Assembly: GCF_024166365.1 (NCBI RefSeq)
Contig: NC_064839.1
Location: 15,052,878 to 15,116,877, forward strand
DNA length: 64,000 nucleotides
From: Elephas maximus indicus
Taxonomy: Eukaryota; Chordata; Mammalia; Proboscidea; Elephantidae
Direction of reading: 5' to 3'
A program made the translations under genes and the position numbers. The number at the start of each line of letters is the position of its first letter. The stretch's first letter is position 1. Positions 1 to 13,200 of the stretch are shown in pieces. The notes beneath the pieces were generated by a model that did not search any database, was not told the origin of the DNA, and saw only the letters and a program-made list of their open reading frames with translations.

Positions 1-168
1 ACTAAACTAGTCCACGCTGGGAGTACTGACTCTGGGGTTGTGGAAATTTTCTGCTTCTTGATCTGCATGCTGCTACACGAGTGTGTTCATTTTGTGAAAA
101 TACATTGAACTGGGTGCTTATGATTTGTGCACTCTTCTGTATATTTTATGTTATTCTTCCAATGGGAG

Positions 169-209
<41 letters not shown>

Positions 210-700
210 GAGTGACATTGATTCCCGAGCACAGAGAGGGTTTCTTCCTTGTCATGAAGGACCACCATATGGCCAACAAGGAATTGCAGACCAGGAAGGA
301 GAAATCACTCCCTACCCAGATGACCCAGCCCATCTTCCTATCTCTAATTTCCCGATAAGATCCTAAAATTTCTGCATTTGCATATCTGACTAAGAAAGGA
401 GAGGCACTTGGGGTTTAAGCTGCTATTGATTTGTATAAAACCTGTTGATTCTAGGTTGTAAGGGACCGTGGTCACTGAAGAAACACCCAGTAGCCCCCTT
501 CTGAAGACATCCAGGAAACAGCTGAGAGCTACTCCTTGAGGAAGCTGCAGGGACTTTGAAAGGTCCTTAGTCTCCTGAGCTTCAGTGCGCAGGAGTCTGA
601 GGGGTTGGTTATTAACTGTTTTACCAAATGCTCATGATTGTCAGGAATCTGATTAGGTGAAAAGGTCAATAATGAATTTACTGGGTTTTCCTTGCCACTT
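1..700. other. Intergenic start of window
   Basis: No gene or clear transposon is recognised here except the (CA)n tract at 171-207. Short reading frames over the CA tract are simple-repeat artefacts. Confidence 0.5.
171..207. repeat. (CA)n microsatellite, about 18 units
   Basis: Uninterrupted AC/CA dinucleotides between GGGAGAA and ATGAGTG; probably polymorphic. Confidence 0.95.
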
Positions 701-710
701 TAGAAGCTAT

Positions 711-871
711 AGGAGCCCCGGTGGCACAGTGGTTAAGAGCCGACTGCTAACCAAAAGCTCAGCAGTTCAACTCCACCAACTGCTCCTTAGAAACCCTGTG
801 GGGCGGTTCTACTCTGTCCTATAAGGTAGGAGTCAGAATCTACTCGACAGCAACGTGTTTGGTTTTGGTTT
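711..871 (+). mobile_element. AfroSINE (full length, sense)
   Basis: Head GAGCCCCGGTGGCACAGTGG, middle TTAGAAACCCTGTGGGGC, RTE-like tail and a TTTGGTTTTGGTTT end. Flanked by an imperfect 12-bp target duplication, TTAGAAGCTATA / TTAGAAGCCATA. Confidence 0.9.
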
Positions 872-1063
872 AGAAGCCATAAACTATAAGAACATGAGTT
901 TGAGTTTTTTAGAAATAAAATCATGGACTTGCATGATTTGCCTGGTTTCAATATGTATGTTTACATTCATGATGACATTTGGTGTTCAAAGGATGACCCT
1001 GGGGTCCTGCAGGACAAAACACAGAGAAAGATTCCTTTAGTACATTAAATATGTGGAGGCCAG

Positions 1064-1200
1064 AAAACCAAAACCACACCCGTTGCCATCAAGTTGATTC
1101 CAACTCATAGTGACCCTATAGGACAGAGTAGACTCCCCCATAGGGTTTCCAAGGAGTGACTGGTGGATTTGAACTGCTAATCTTTTGGTTAGCTCTTAGT
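1064..1200 (-). mobile_element. AfroSINE (antisense, 5'-truncated)
   Basis: Reads on the plus strand as AAACCAAAACCACACCCGTT then CATAGTGACCCTATAGGACA. It ends at GGTTAGCTCTTAG, so the tRNA-derived head is missing. Confidence 0.85.
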
Positions 1201-1569
1201 AGGCAGGAAAAGGTGTAATAAATACAAAAACCTTTAAAACGAAAAGTAAGCCACTGACAAAAATGTTTTGGAAATAATGAAACATAGATGTGATTAAAAA
1301 CGAGAATTCAAACAATACAATCATGTATTCCTCCTACCATGATTTCCTTTGTTCAGAGGCAACCACTGTTACTGGTTTCTTGGGGAGTTTACTGGAGATA
1401 TATTGTGCTTTTTATAGTATATTTGTAGATACATTGCCGTTTCCCACAACTCAACTATACAATTTTTCTTTTAAAACAACTGGCAGTATCCTGTACGCTC
1501 TGCCTCACCCCTGTTTTTCTCATTTAAGAACGTATGTTGGAGATAATTCCTCATTAGTATTTTCCATCA

Positions 1570-1960
1570 TATTTATCCTTCTGGTTACCTACTGTTGCAT
1601 AACAAATTACCCCAAATCTTAACAGCTTAAAAGAAGAGCAATCATCTTACTATACTCTCTCATAGTTCCAGAAGGTGACTTAATTCAGCTAGGAAGTTAT
1701 CACCTGGGGTGTCTCATGCAGCTGCAGTCAGATGGTTGCTGGGAACCATCCTGAAGTCTTTCTCACTCTTGTATCTGGTGGTCGACACTTGCTGTTGGCT
1801 GGAACCTCAGCTGGATAGTGGGATGGGTACATGGCCTTTCCATGTGGCTTGTGCTTCCACACAGCGTGAGGCTGGATTCCAGGACTGACCATCCCAAGAA
1901 ACAGAAAGTTGAAGTTGCTAGTTTCTAAAAGCTTGGGCCAGGAAAATTGTACATTGTCAC
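1570..1960. mobile_element. Old interspersed repeat (CTACTGTTGCATAACAAATTAC type)
   Basis: Carries the phrase TTGCATAACAAATTACCCCA and a following segment typical of an old eutherian repeat. I do not assign a family name. An unrelated-looking part of the same signature is at 62816. Confidence 0.4.
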
Positions 1961-2139
1961 TTTGACTGTTTTTTTTTTTTGTCAAGCAGTCACAGAGTCC
2001 AGATTCAAAGGGAGGGGACATTGACTTCCCTTCTCCATGGGAGGCTTGTCAAGCAATTTTGAAGCCGTGTTTTAAACCACTACAGATGTACCATGGCTTA
2101 GTTACCTAGCCATTCACTCTTGCAAAAACAACGTGTCAA

Positions 2140-2530
2140 GCACTGTTTTAAGCCCTGAGGATACAACAAAGAAAAACAAAACAACAACAAAAACCTGGCC
2201 AAAATATATGCTCTCAAAGGGAGCTTACATCCTATGGGGATAGTCAGACAAGAAACAAAATAAATAAGTAAATCAAATCATGTAGTATATTAGAAGGTGA
2301 TGAGTACTGTGGAGGAATATAAAGCAGGCTAAGGGGTATATAGGGAGCGCAACAGATAGGGACTGTTTAAGTAGGGTCAGAGGAGGTTTCACCCAGGTAC
2401 TGACACTTGAGCAGAGATCTGAGATTGTGAGGGAATGAGTCCTCAGCTACCTGGGGCAAGAGCATTCCAAACTAACCTTTACCAGGGAGTACAAAGGCCA
2501 GGAGGCAGGGTTGCATTTGCAAAGCTCAAG
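2140..2530. mobile_element. Old eutherian interspersed repeat, family unassigned
   Basis: Contains AGCACTGTTTTAAGCCCTGA, CAGACAAGAAACAAAATAAA and GGCAAGAGCATTCCAAAC, a familiar ancient repeat pattern. The same family seems to recur at about 4545-5110. Between 2,540 and 3,020 I recognise nothing definite. Confidence 0.4.
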
Positions 2531-3021
2531 GAACAGCCCCACTCCCAGAGGTTCCTGAAGCCTGGGGGTGGGGTGGGATGGTGAGAGGCTGGAATCTGCT
2601 AACAACATCTCAGGTGATTCTGATTCCAGAGGCCTTCTGCCCCTCATTTTGAAAACCTGGGCTTTAGGGTCAGGTTTTTACCTCAGCTTCATCCCTTACT
2701 AGCTGAACTGTGTTGAAAACCTAAACGCACAGAGAAACACCAAAAATTAGTGTAACAGAATATATTTATTGTGAGTAGATACGATTGTCAATCCGAAGGT
2801 ATCCTCCGAAGAGGGGATGAAAGCAGGTTATACAGGCTGGTTGGGCAGGATAACCCCCTGAGGGTTGTTGAAAATTCCCTCCATGTGGGTTTCTCAGAGC
2901 ATGCGCAGGGCTTCAGAGTCAGGCAGTTGTAAAAACAGGGTCATTAAGGATGCCATGTATTCTAAAACCCAGCTTCCAGTCAGACCCTGGAGTTCCTGCT
3001 TCCTGAAACTGGCTGCACGTA

Positions 3022-3637
3022 GATGTTGTTGTCATTGTTGTTAGGTGCCATCGAGTCGGTTCTGACTCATAGCGACTTTATGAACAACAGAACGAAATAC
3101 TGCGGGGTCAATACTACCTTCACAACTGTTGCTATGTTTAAGCCCATTGTCGCAGCCACTATGCCACTTCTTCTCCTCAAGTCTTCCTCTTCTTCGCTGA
3201 CCCTCTACCTTACCAAGCATAATGTCCTTCTCCAGACACTGGCCCTCCTGATTACATGTCCAAAGGATGTGAGATGTAGTCTTGCCATCCTTGCTTCCAA
3301 GGAGCATTCTGGCTGTACTTCCTCCAAGGCAGACTTGCTCATCCTTCTGGCAGTCCATGGTATATTCAACATTCTTCACCAATGCTGTAATTCAAAGGCA
3401 TTGTTTCTTCTTCGGTTTTCCTTATACATTGACCAGCTTGCATATGCATGCATATGAGTTGGTTGAAAATACCATGGCTTAAGTCAGGCACACCTTAGTC
3501 CTCAAAGGGACATCTTTGCTTTTCAACACTGCAAAAAGAGGTCTTTTGCACCAGATTTGCCCAATGCAATATATCGTTTGATTTCCAGACTGCTGATTCC
3601 GTGGGTGCTGGTGGTGGAGCCAAGTAAAATGAAATCA
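3022..3637 (-). mobile_element. RTE (BovB-like) LINE 3' fragment, antisense
   Basis: Begins with TTGTTGTTAGGTGCCATCGAG, the reversed RTE 3' end, and is homologous over about 600 bp to the 3' end of the large RTE copy (61220-61852). The translated remnants match the C-terminal part of its second protein (ILASKEHSG, LLAVHGIFNIL, read antisense). The reverse transcriptase domain itself is missing. Confidence 0.88.
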
Positions 3638-3668
3638 TAGAAACATACATACATACATATATAGATAT
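3638..3668. repeat. (CATA)n / TA-rich microsatellite
   Basis: ACATACATACATACATATAT directly adjoins the RTE fragment. Confidence 0.8.
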
Positions 3669-4190
3669 GGATTATCCCATCCGGCTCCGGGCTTTACAAC
3701 ACTTAGTTCTGTATCTTGTATTCCTTCCCACTTCCACCAATAAGTTAAACAACAGCGGGGCAGACGGGCATATCTTGGCGCACAGGGACTTTGCCGGTCG
3801 GTGGCTGATCGGGGGAAAGGGGGCAGCTAGCAGCTACCAGGGGAAGGAGGGCAGGAGTTGAGGGCAGGTGTCACATCACATAGGACCAGTGGTGGCAGAA
3901 CCCAGAAAAACCCAGGCAGAAAAAAAAAAAAAAGGGCTAGGTAATTCCCAGCCTCTCTCAAGTGCCTCCTCCTGACCCCCACAGCGCGGAGCTAGGACAC
4001 GTCTTGAACTCCTGCCTGGCTTCACCTAACAACCACCAGCACAGATCCAAGGAGTGAGGCAGCAACCGGTTAGGCGGGCCCTTTCCGAGGCCGGCGGGCC
4101 TTAATCCTAGGGCGCCAGTTTCGTTCGCGAAGGTGAAGCGCTTTTGGCCCATCGAGGCCGCCGTAGCGGGGGGCGGGGCCCGGAAAGAAG

Positions 4191-4202
4191 CAAGATGGCG
4201 GC
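4191..4202 (+). promoter_or_regulatory. YY1-type motif overlapping the GPATCH1 start codon
   Basis: CAAGATGGCGGC matches the consensus YY1 element (AAGATGGCGGC) and contains the initiator ATG. YY1 sites in this position are known to set the start site in TATA-less promoters. Occupancy here is inference. Confidence 0.65.
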
Positions 4203-4267
4203 GCTGGACAGTGACAGCGATGAGGACCTGGTCAGCTACGGGACAGGCCTGGAGCCGCTAGAAGAAG
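4195..4267 (+). CDS. GPATCH1: GPATCH1 coding exon 1 (residues 1-25)
   Basis: Begins [16 protein letters not shown] and ends one base into the Gly codon before donor GTGCAG. It lies in the CpG-rich promoter block. A longer in-frame ATG at 4144 exists, but the known family N-terminus and the Kozak context favour 4195. Confidence 0.95.
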
Positions 4268-7200
4268 GTGCAGTCCGAATTGGGCGCGAGGCGTGCGGAG
4301 AACAGACAAGGGGTCCAGGATTCGGGACGAGAACGCACAGCCCTGGGCTCGGCCTTGGGTGGCTCCGGGGAAAGGGGTGGCTTGCTGCATACGCTGGGAA
4401 CACGGCGACGAGGGAGGTGTAGGCTGCGCTCTCGGAGCGCTCTCGTTCTGGGGGCACAGATGAGAGACCCAGAGGAATGGGAGATATAAATATGATTAAA
4501 CAGGCACGCGTGAGAGCAGGGGTGGTGGTGGTCAGGCAATATCTTTCCAAGGAGAGAACGTTTCAGCCCGACTTGAAACAGAGAAGGGAGCCAGTCGTGG
4601 GAAGATCTGGACGAAGAACATTTCAGGGAGAGGGAACAGCAAGTGCAAATGCTGTGACCTGGGGGCCCTGAATTTGACAGATTGGAGGGTAGGCAGGACT
4701 AGTGTGGGTGGGTCAGAGCGCCCCAAGGGAAAAAGGAAATGATGTCAGAGGGGCAGGCAGGGGCTGGATCTTACTTACTATGGTAAGGAGTTTGGATTTC
4801 GTACTAAGTGTGTCGGAGAATCATTGGGAAGTCTTACACAAGGAAAGGGTGTATATTTTAAAGATTCTTCTATCCTCCGATACTGAGAATAGGCGGGTTG
4901 GGAGTGGGCAAGAATGAAGAAACTAGTTTATGAAACTATCGCGGTAAAAAGAGGTCTGGAGACATTGGTTTGGACTGGAGAGTTGGTGGTGGTAAGCAGT
5001 GGCTTGGGTCAAGGTATTCTCTGGAGGGAGAGCTGCTGGGATTTGCTGGTGGATTGAATGTAGGGATGAGGGCAAGACTACTCAAGAATCTCTCCCATGT
5101 TTCTGGTCTGACCCACTTAATGGCTTGATTCACTCAGCAAAGTACATATTGACTGTCCAATAAGGGCTAACGGCAGTGTTGGACCCTGTTGGAAAAACAG
5201 AAGCAGCATGGTGGGTCCTTGGGCTAGAAATTACTTGCAGTCCTCCTGTTGGTGGAGTCTTCTATCCTCTCTTATGTTGGTTGTTTTCTCAGACCACATC
5301 CTGGCTGTGCTTCTTCTGGAACAGTGCCACAGATGCCCTTTTTATTCCCTACAAACGGTTCTAATCATTAGAAACTTCTGCAGATACACTGACCCCAACT
5401 TCTACACACTGCTAACTAAAGGTGGAGAGAAGCTACTCTTTTTTTTGTGTGGTAAAAATATATGTAACAAAACATCTGCCAATTCAACAATTTTTTCATG
5501 TACAATTCAGTGGCACTGGTTACATTCATCATGTTGTGCAACCATGACCACTGTTTCCAAATAATTTCACTGTTAACAGAAACTCAGTGCCCCCTAAGCT
5601 AAGACTCCTTTTTATCCCCTTCCTCCCACACCTGGTAAGCACTGATCAACTTTGGTCACTATTTTTTTTTTTTCCAGTGCCGTCGAGTCGATTCCGACTC
5701 ATACATTTGCCTATTTCATACAAGTGAGATCATACAATATTTGTCCTTTTGTGACTGATTAATTTCATTCAACAATGCTTTCAAGATTTATCCACGTTGT
5801 AGCATGTATCAGAACTTCATTTCTCTTTATGGCTGAGTGGTATTCCATCATGTGTATGTGCCACGTTTTGTTTATCCATTTATCTGTTGACGGATATTTA
5901 GGTTGTTTCCATCTTTTGGCTATTGAGAACAATACTGTGTTCCTGCTTTCAGTTCTTTCAGTTATATACCTAGGAGTGGAGTTGCTGGGTCATATGATAG
6001 TTCTATGTTTAACTTTTTGAGGAACTTCCAAACTGTACCATTTTGCATTCCTGCCAGCAATGGGTGAGGGTTCCAATTTCTCCACAGCCTCGCCAACACC
6101 TGTTATTTTCAATTTTTTTTTTTGATCATAACTAATCTAATGGGGGGTAAAGTGGTATCTCATTATGGTTTTGATTTGCATCTCGTCAGTGCCAGTGGGT
6201 TTTTGGTCATGACTAATGGGGGGAAGTCTCTGGGTGGCACAGGTGGTCAAACACTTAACTACTAGCCGAAAGGTTGGCGGTTTGAACTCACGCAGAGACA
6301 TCTTGGGAGACAGGCCTGGCGATCTGCTTCTGAAAGGTCACAGCCTTGAAGACCCTGTGGAGCAGTTCTACTCTGCACACACGGGGTCACCATGAGTTGG
6401 AATCAACTTGACAGCAACTTACAACGACGATGATTAATGATGTTGAGAATTTTTCGTGTGCTTGTTGACTGTTGTACATCCTCTTTGGTGAAATGTCTAT
6501 TCAGTTCCTTTGCCCATTTTTTGATTGGGTTGGTTATCTTTTTGTTCTTCAATCGTAGGAGTTCTTTATGTATTCTTATCAGATGATATGGTTCCCTAAA
6601 ATTTTCTCCCAATCTGTCGGTTGTCTTTTTGCTTTGTTGATAAAGGCCTTTGATGCACGTCCTGGTTGTCTTTTATGTGTTTGAAGACTGCCTTTGCATT
6701 TCCTCTAAGATATCTCCTCCCGACACTCAATGTCCCCAGTTCCATAAGAAACTCAGTTTAAAGTCCTCTCATCCTCCTAAAGATACCCTAATTTGTCACA
6801 GCCTTTCTCCAAAGGGACCAGAGCAGGGCATTGCTGGTACGTCCCTCATTCGGACTGTCTGTCCTTGATACAGCTCAAGATCATATTAGCTTTATTGGCA
6901 AGCACATTACCCCACGATCTCAAAGAGTTTGTTGATAAAAATCCTTTATTTGAGGAGTTTCAAGTCTAGTTGCGAACGAAAGTCCAAGTTGACAAGTGTT
7001 AAAGTATGTGACGTAGACAGGAAATGACCTACACAGGCCAACAGGAGAAGCTTGAGAAAGAAGGATGGGGTTACTTGAAAACGGGTTAGACTTCAGCTAC
7101 ACGGGGAGAAGACAGAGAGCAGCGTGCATGGGTGAGGTTATCACAGCAGTGTTAGGCAGTGGCGTGTATCCTTTCTGCATTGCTGCTGTCACAGTTGTTC

Positions 7201-10200
7201 CCTTACAAAGTGATTGTCATAAGTCAACCGACTATGTGACCTGTATTTTTCTAACTTTTCCTGTTCACACAAAACCTGAAATGAAGCCTAATGGCCAAAC
7301 CATACTTTTGAAGTAGAAGAAAGGGACATTTGATTTGTCATTTTTTTTTTTTTTCTGGCCTAAAAACATCCTTTCACTTCTCAGTTTTTGAGAATTAATT
7401 TATGGCTTTCTAAGCACTTTGAAGTTTAAATGCACTCTGACTGCATTTTACAATGTAAGATACTAGACCAATAGCCACTTTTACTCCCTGCTTTGAAGTT
7501 TTAGTGACAGGTTAGACAAATATTGGTGGAGGAGGGACTCCACACCTTAATTAATGTTGCTGACCCTGATAGAAACATTTATTGGTTAAGAATTCACCAG
7601 AGAAATGGTGCAGCTGCTGTGGAAAACAGTTTGGCAGTTCCTCAAAAAATTAAACATAGAACTACCATATGATCCAGCAGTCCCAATCCTAGGTCTATAA
7701 AAAAAAAAAACCTATATATACCCAAAATAATTGAAAGCAGGAACACAAACAGAAACTTAATCATTAATGTTCATTGTGCCACTATTCACAATAGCCAAAA
7801 GGTGGAAATAACCTAAATGTCCACCAACAAATGATGGATAAACAAAATGTGGTATGTACATACAATGGAATATTACTCAACTGTAAGGAGAAATGAAGTC
7901 CTGATACATACTGCAACACGTATGAACCTTGAAAACATTATGCCGAGTGACATTTTGCTCAGTCACAAAAGGACAAATATTGTACGATCCCACTTATATG
8001 AACCTGGCAAATGTATAGAAACCAGGGATTACCAAAAGGGGAGTTGTCGTTTAGGGGGCGCTGAGTTTCTGTTACAAGGAGCCCTGGTGGCACAGTGGTT
8101 AAGTGCTTGGCTGCTAACCGAAAGGTTGATAGGGTTACGGGGTCACTGTGAGACTCTGAATCACAGTGACCCCTAGAACAGAGTAGAAGTGCCCCAGAGG
8201 GTTTCCAAGGCTATAAACTTTATGGAAGCAGACTGCCACATCTTTCTCCTGCAAAGTGGCTGGTGGGTTCAAGCCACTGACCTTTCAGTTAGCCGCCGGG
8301 CACTTTAACCACTGGACTACCCAGGCTTATAGGGTCGCTATGAGGAGTTGGAATGGACTTGACAGCAGTGGGTTTGGTTTGGTTTTTTTATTTGAGCTTC
8401 TGTTAATGCTGATGGTTACACAACATGAATATGACCAACATCACTGAGTAGTGCATTTAAATATTGCTGAATTGGCAAATGTTTTGTCTTATACAGTTTA
8501 TCACAATAAAAAATGACAATTATAATCATAAATCATAGTAATAATGAAAAACAGTAAAAAAAAAAAAAAAAGAGAGAGCGAGAAAGAAAAAGGAAATGAC
8601 CTGGGAGCCTAGAGGCAGTGGCCAAACTTTATAGACACATAGGCCCTCCAACCTGGAAGAAAGGGCCTCCAGCACTTCCCTCCTCTTTCCTTAGAGACGT
8701 TCACTTGTCTCTGGAAGACTCCGCATCTCTAGCTCGTTCTGTACCCAGATTAATTTTAGGACCACCTTCCTTCTCCTCGATGCTCTTACTTTTCACTTAA
8801 AACTGGCATGGTTTCCACCCCCCACAGGACATACCAGTGGCCCTGCAGCACCACGTTCAAGGCCTCTGCACCTCTGCTTCTGTCATCTACTCCTTCCCTG
8901 ACCTCCAGTCAGACTAGACTACTTTGTCAGTACACCTTATGTTGCCCTTTGATTCTTCTATTTGCTCCTGGAAGTTAATGCCTCTTTTGGGAATTACATC
9001 TCAATCTGCAGCTATCAAAATTCTGCTCCTCCCTAGGGATGGCTGCGATGTTGTGGTCCTTGCACATTGTCAAAAGGGTTCTCAAACATGGAGCCATCTC
9101 CTTTGCTGGGCTCTGACCACCCTGAGAGTAGCAATGGAGTTGTATTTAGTTTTCTAGACCCAGACTCTAGAACAGGGCTGCTTCCCTGGCAAGGCCCTCA
9201 GTAAGCTTCTAGTTGGGGAATGAGTGAAAGACAATGTGAGTGGCATCCCTGGCTTGGAGGCAGACAGAGCTGAGATCTGGTTCCAGCTTTGTGTTTATCA
9301 GCTGTGGACCTGAGGCCGGTTGCTTAATGGGGGTGTCCTTATCTGTAAAGGTATGGTGAATGAGATAGTGTATATGAAAAAAGGGGAGTATTCCTTGTGA
9401 GTGGCAGTAATTATAACAGGGCCTGGCTAAAATGCCACCTTGTCCCTGGAGTTTCCCCTGTCCTGTGGTTAGAGGTGGCGCCTCCTCCTCAGGAACCCTG
9501 TGGGACCCAGCTGGCCACCCTGCTTGGCCCACAGGTTCCACTTAGTTGTCTGTGGATCTTATCTCCCCTTTCAGATCAGAGTCACCCTGAGAACAGGACA
9601 AGAATAATACCTAGCACTGGTAGTACCTACCCTCTCAAACCTTAGTCTAGTGATCCTCAACCCAGGATGATTTTGTCCCCCAGGGGATATTGGGCAATGT
9701 CTGGAGTCAGTTTTGGTTGTCACACCTTGGAGGGTACTACTGGCATCAAGTGGGCAGAGGCCAGGGATGCTATGAAACACCTTTCAATGCACAGGACGAG
9801 ATCCCCAAGACAGAATTATACTGCCCAAACCGTCATTTGTGCTGAGGTCGAGAAACCAGGCCTCAGCCAAGAATGGTGCCAGGTGCTCATGCCGGAATGG
9901 AGCGTATGTAATGCATTTCTAAGAAATGGTGCAAATCTTGGTTTGTGGGGCCAAAGTTGTAACTGGCTCCTTTGGAGTGAAATGAAACTTAGCTGCTGTG
10001 TACGGAGCTTCACTGTGGCCAGGCACCGAGCTCAGCTCCTGACCATTATTACCCTCATCTTACAGTTGTGGAGACTGAAACTTAGAGAGGCTAAGTAACA
10101 TGCCCAAGGACACAAAGCTAGCAGTTAGTAGGGTAGGGGGTTTTGAACCCAGAAGTCCTGGGCTTCAGAGCCTGACCTCTTGACTGCCCTGCTGTGAGCT

Positions 10201-13200
10201 GTACTCCAGGAATGACCTAAAGGCTTCACCAGCTCTGAGTCAGAATTTAGGACTGAGGCAGGAAGTTCCTTCACTTTCTGTTCTATCTTCCAGAAGCAGG
10301 AACTGACTTAATTATTGAAGTAATTGGTACATGTGGACTTCAGGACCCATCTCACCTACTGTACCTAATAATAGTAATAATAGCAATAGCAGCTAGCACT
10401 TTTTAAGTGTTCATTGTGTGTCCTCTTCTTGCTAAGTACTTTATAGGCATTAGCTTATTTAATTTGCATAACAGCCCTATGAAATAGCTGTTACAGTTAG
10501 TGTCATCCCCATTTTACAGATGAAGAAATTGAGACACAGAGAGTTTAGGTTGACCAAAGTCTCGGAGTTGGCTTTAAAATCTAGAGCACTCTGACTCTCA
10601 ACCCCCCTGTATTAACTGTTGTATAACTTACTTTATGTAGTGAACCTTTGAAAATAATTTGATGATTACTTTTAATTTAAATAAAGTCAGAATTTTGAAT
10701 TGAGGTTCATAAAATTAGACAGTAATTTGTGTTACAGTACCTGGAACTTTAAACCTAAGGAATTTTTAGACTAGGCTAAAATGTATTTGGTTCCTTTGGC
10801 TCGTGTGATGTAGCAGCCTAGCACTTTTCAGCAAGGAGGGAAAGGAACAAGTTTAACGAACAGTAACTGTGGAATTAGGAGAATCGCAGAAATAAGGAAA
10901 CTCTTAAGACCTGGGGATTATGGGCAATACCATAATATTGGGAAATATTTCCCATAATACCATAATTATGGGAAAATTCTGGAGTCAGGAAATGCTGTGT
11001 AGTCCTAGAAGAAACGTAAAAGTACTCCTCCTGTCCCAGACCTCTGCAGGAGACATGCCACCCCAGAGTCTTACGTTCTTCGTTGCTAGGAGATTTCAAC
11101 TCCAACTGCCTGATACTGTCCCCCCACCCTCAATAACTTGGCTTTCATTGTGGAATTCAGGGGAAAGAGCAGGCCATTTTTTGTCAAAATATATTTTTAT
11201 CATAAATAAGGAATGTCTTTCATTATCTTAGGACTATGAAGAAGCTTGATAAAATACACTGGTTTTTAAAGCATGTAAGCTACTAAAGTATAGGATTAGC
11301 AACTTAATTAAGATTGTTACAGTTGAAGTTACAAAAAGTGAAAAATTATGTTTAAGGAAATGAGATTTTCCCTAAATGTTTTCTAGCCCACCATCCCCTT
11401 TCTTCTTTCTCATTCAAAAACATTCTTTTCAGGTGAAAGACCAAAGAAACCAATTCCTCTTCAAGACCAGACTGTCAGAGATGAAAAAGGAAGGTATAAG
11501 CGATTTCACGGAGCCTTTAGTGGAGGTTTCTCTGCTGGATATTTCAATACAGTTGGCTCAAAAGAAGGTATGATTTTCCTGTTTATAGCCACTGTATTGG
11601 AGCCCTGGTGGCACAGTGGTGAAGAACTCAGGTGCTAACCAAAAGATCAGCAGTTCAAATCCACCATCCGTTCCTAGGAAACCCTATAGGGCAGTTCTAC
11701 TCTGTGCTTCAGGGTCGCTATGAGTTGGGATGGAGTTGATGGTACTGGGTTTGGTTTTTTGGTTTATATTGCTAAAGCCAATGATTGAGATAGCGTAAGA
11801 TCCCCCTCCCCCTTTCTGAAACTTCTCCTTTAAACGTTGTAGTGTATACACTGTAGCTTTTGTGTCCTTTGAGTGTTTCAAATGTTTCCAGAATCAACTT
11901 GTGTGCTGCTTGTTGATTACAACTTGAAGGTGAGTTTTCTTCCACTGTCTTTTAAATGGATACACCCTAACCAGATGATTAAATAGTGTGACGACTTCCA
12001 TTTCATATTGCATCTTGCTGTGCGCAGAGTACTCTCACACTGATCCATTCAGTTAATTACTGGATATCTCTTGGTCCCCATGTGACTCAGTGACTAAGGA
12101 GCGCAGACGTCACAGCTGTTTTGGTGATGAGTCCTCTGAGGATCAGAGCAGTTAAGGAGCTGGTGTGAGGTCAGAGAGAGCTGTGGGTGGAGCTCTGGGG
12201 ACCACAGCATCACTGCTTAGTAAATGCTCTCAACCTGGGAAAAAGTAAATTCAATTTTTCACATTATTCAGTGTAATAAATTCCATGGTGTTTAAAGTAC
12301 TGTGCTTTTTAATGGTTACATGAATGATTTACAAGGATCAGCACCAAGCTGGTTCCTGTGAGGCAGAGGTGAGGTTAAAGATGTCCCAAATGTCCACCCT
12401 TTCCAAGCTGCTATACCGCTCCATCATCTCTAACATCAGCTACTCCCTCTCCCCTCAGTACTCTGCCTCGCATCTTTGGGTTCCCTAATTTGCTGCATCA
12501 TCTCACAGAACTCAGGAACCGTATAAAGGAAATGGCTCACACGGTTGTGGAGGCCGGCAAGTGCCAAATTCATGGATCAAGTGTAGGCTTCTCTCTGGCC
12601 TTCAGTCTCTGTCCAAAGACACTCAGCATTCTTGTTCCGTGGGTCAGGAAGCCCACTGCACTGTCTTCTGCCAGTGTCTCCTTCCTTGGTGGTGGTGGGC
12701 TCTTCTCTTTCCCACCTCTGGGGTGGCTCATTTCAAGCTTAGCAGGATGGCAAAACTGACCAATCCCCTTGGTGGGCCACAATTACCCTATCACACTGCC
12801 CAATCACCTGTGTGGGAATTACAATACCATGGCTAGAAAGACCATACAAAAAGCAGTCCATTATACTGCATGGTTTAGCACAAAAACATTTTTCACCAGA
12901 AGAAAATGGCTTTATATAGCTCAGTTGTGAATGGAAGATGAACTGATTGACTCAGGGAGCAGTTATCAAGAACAAGATGTCATACGAAGTAGCCGTGGGA
13001 AGTAGCTACAAAGTGTGTAGTTATTGGGCATTTCAAGTCTTTATATGTTACGTAATTACTTTATTATAAACCAATACTGACTAGGATTGTAATGTTCTAA
13101 ACCCTTTTCTTTCAAGGATGGACACCCTCTACCTTCGTATCTTCACGACAGAATAGAGCAGACAAATCTGTTCTCGGTCCTGAAGATTTTATGGATGAAG

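Larger units (their letters stand above)
4070..4300 (+). promoter_or_regulatory. GPATCH1: CpG-rich TATA-less promoter and 5' UTR of GPATCH1
   Basis: A GC- and CpG-rich block surrounds the first exon. A GC box (GGGGGCGGGGCC, about 4169-4180) and an ETS-type site (CCGGAA, 4180-4185) lie just upstream of the ATG, and no TATA box is visible. This is a typical housekeeping promoter. The transcription start is inferred to be within about 60 nt of the ATG. Confidence 0.8.

Noticed and set aside
127-366. Open frames over the CA repeat, both strands
   Set aside because: The poly-His/Thr and Cys/Val tracts are just (CA)n translated; no start or conservation evidence.
3023-3457. 144-residue open frame near the start of the window
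   Set aside because: It is the antisense of an RTE LINE fragment, identical in kind to the antisense of 61290-61655.
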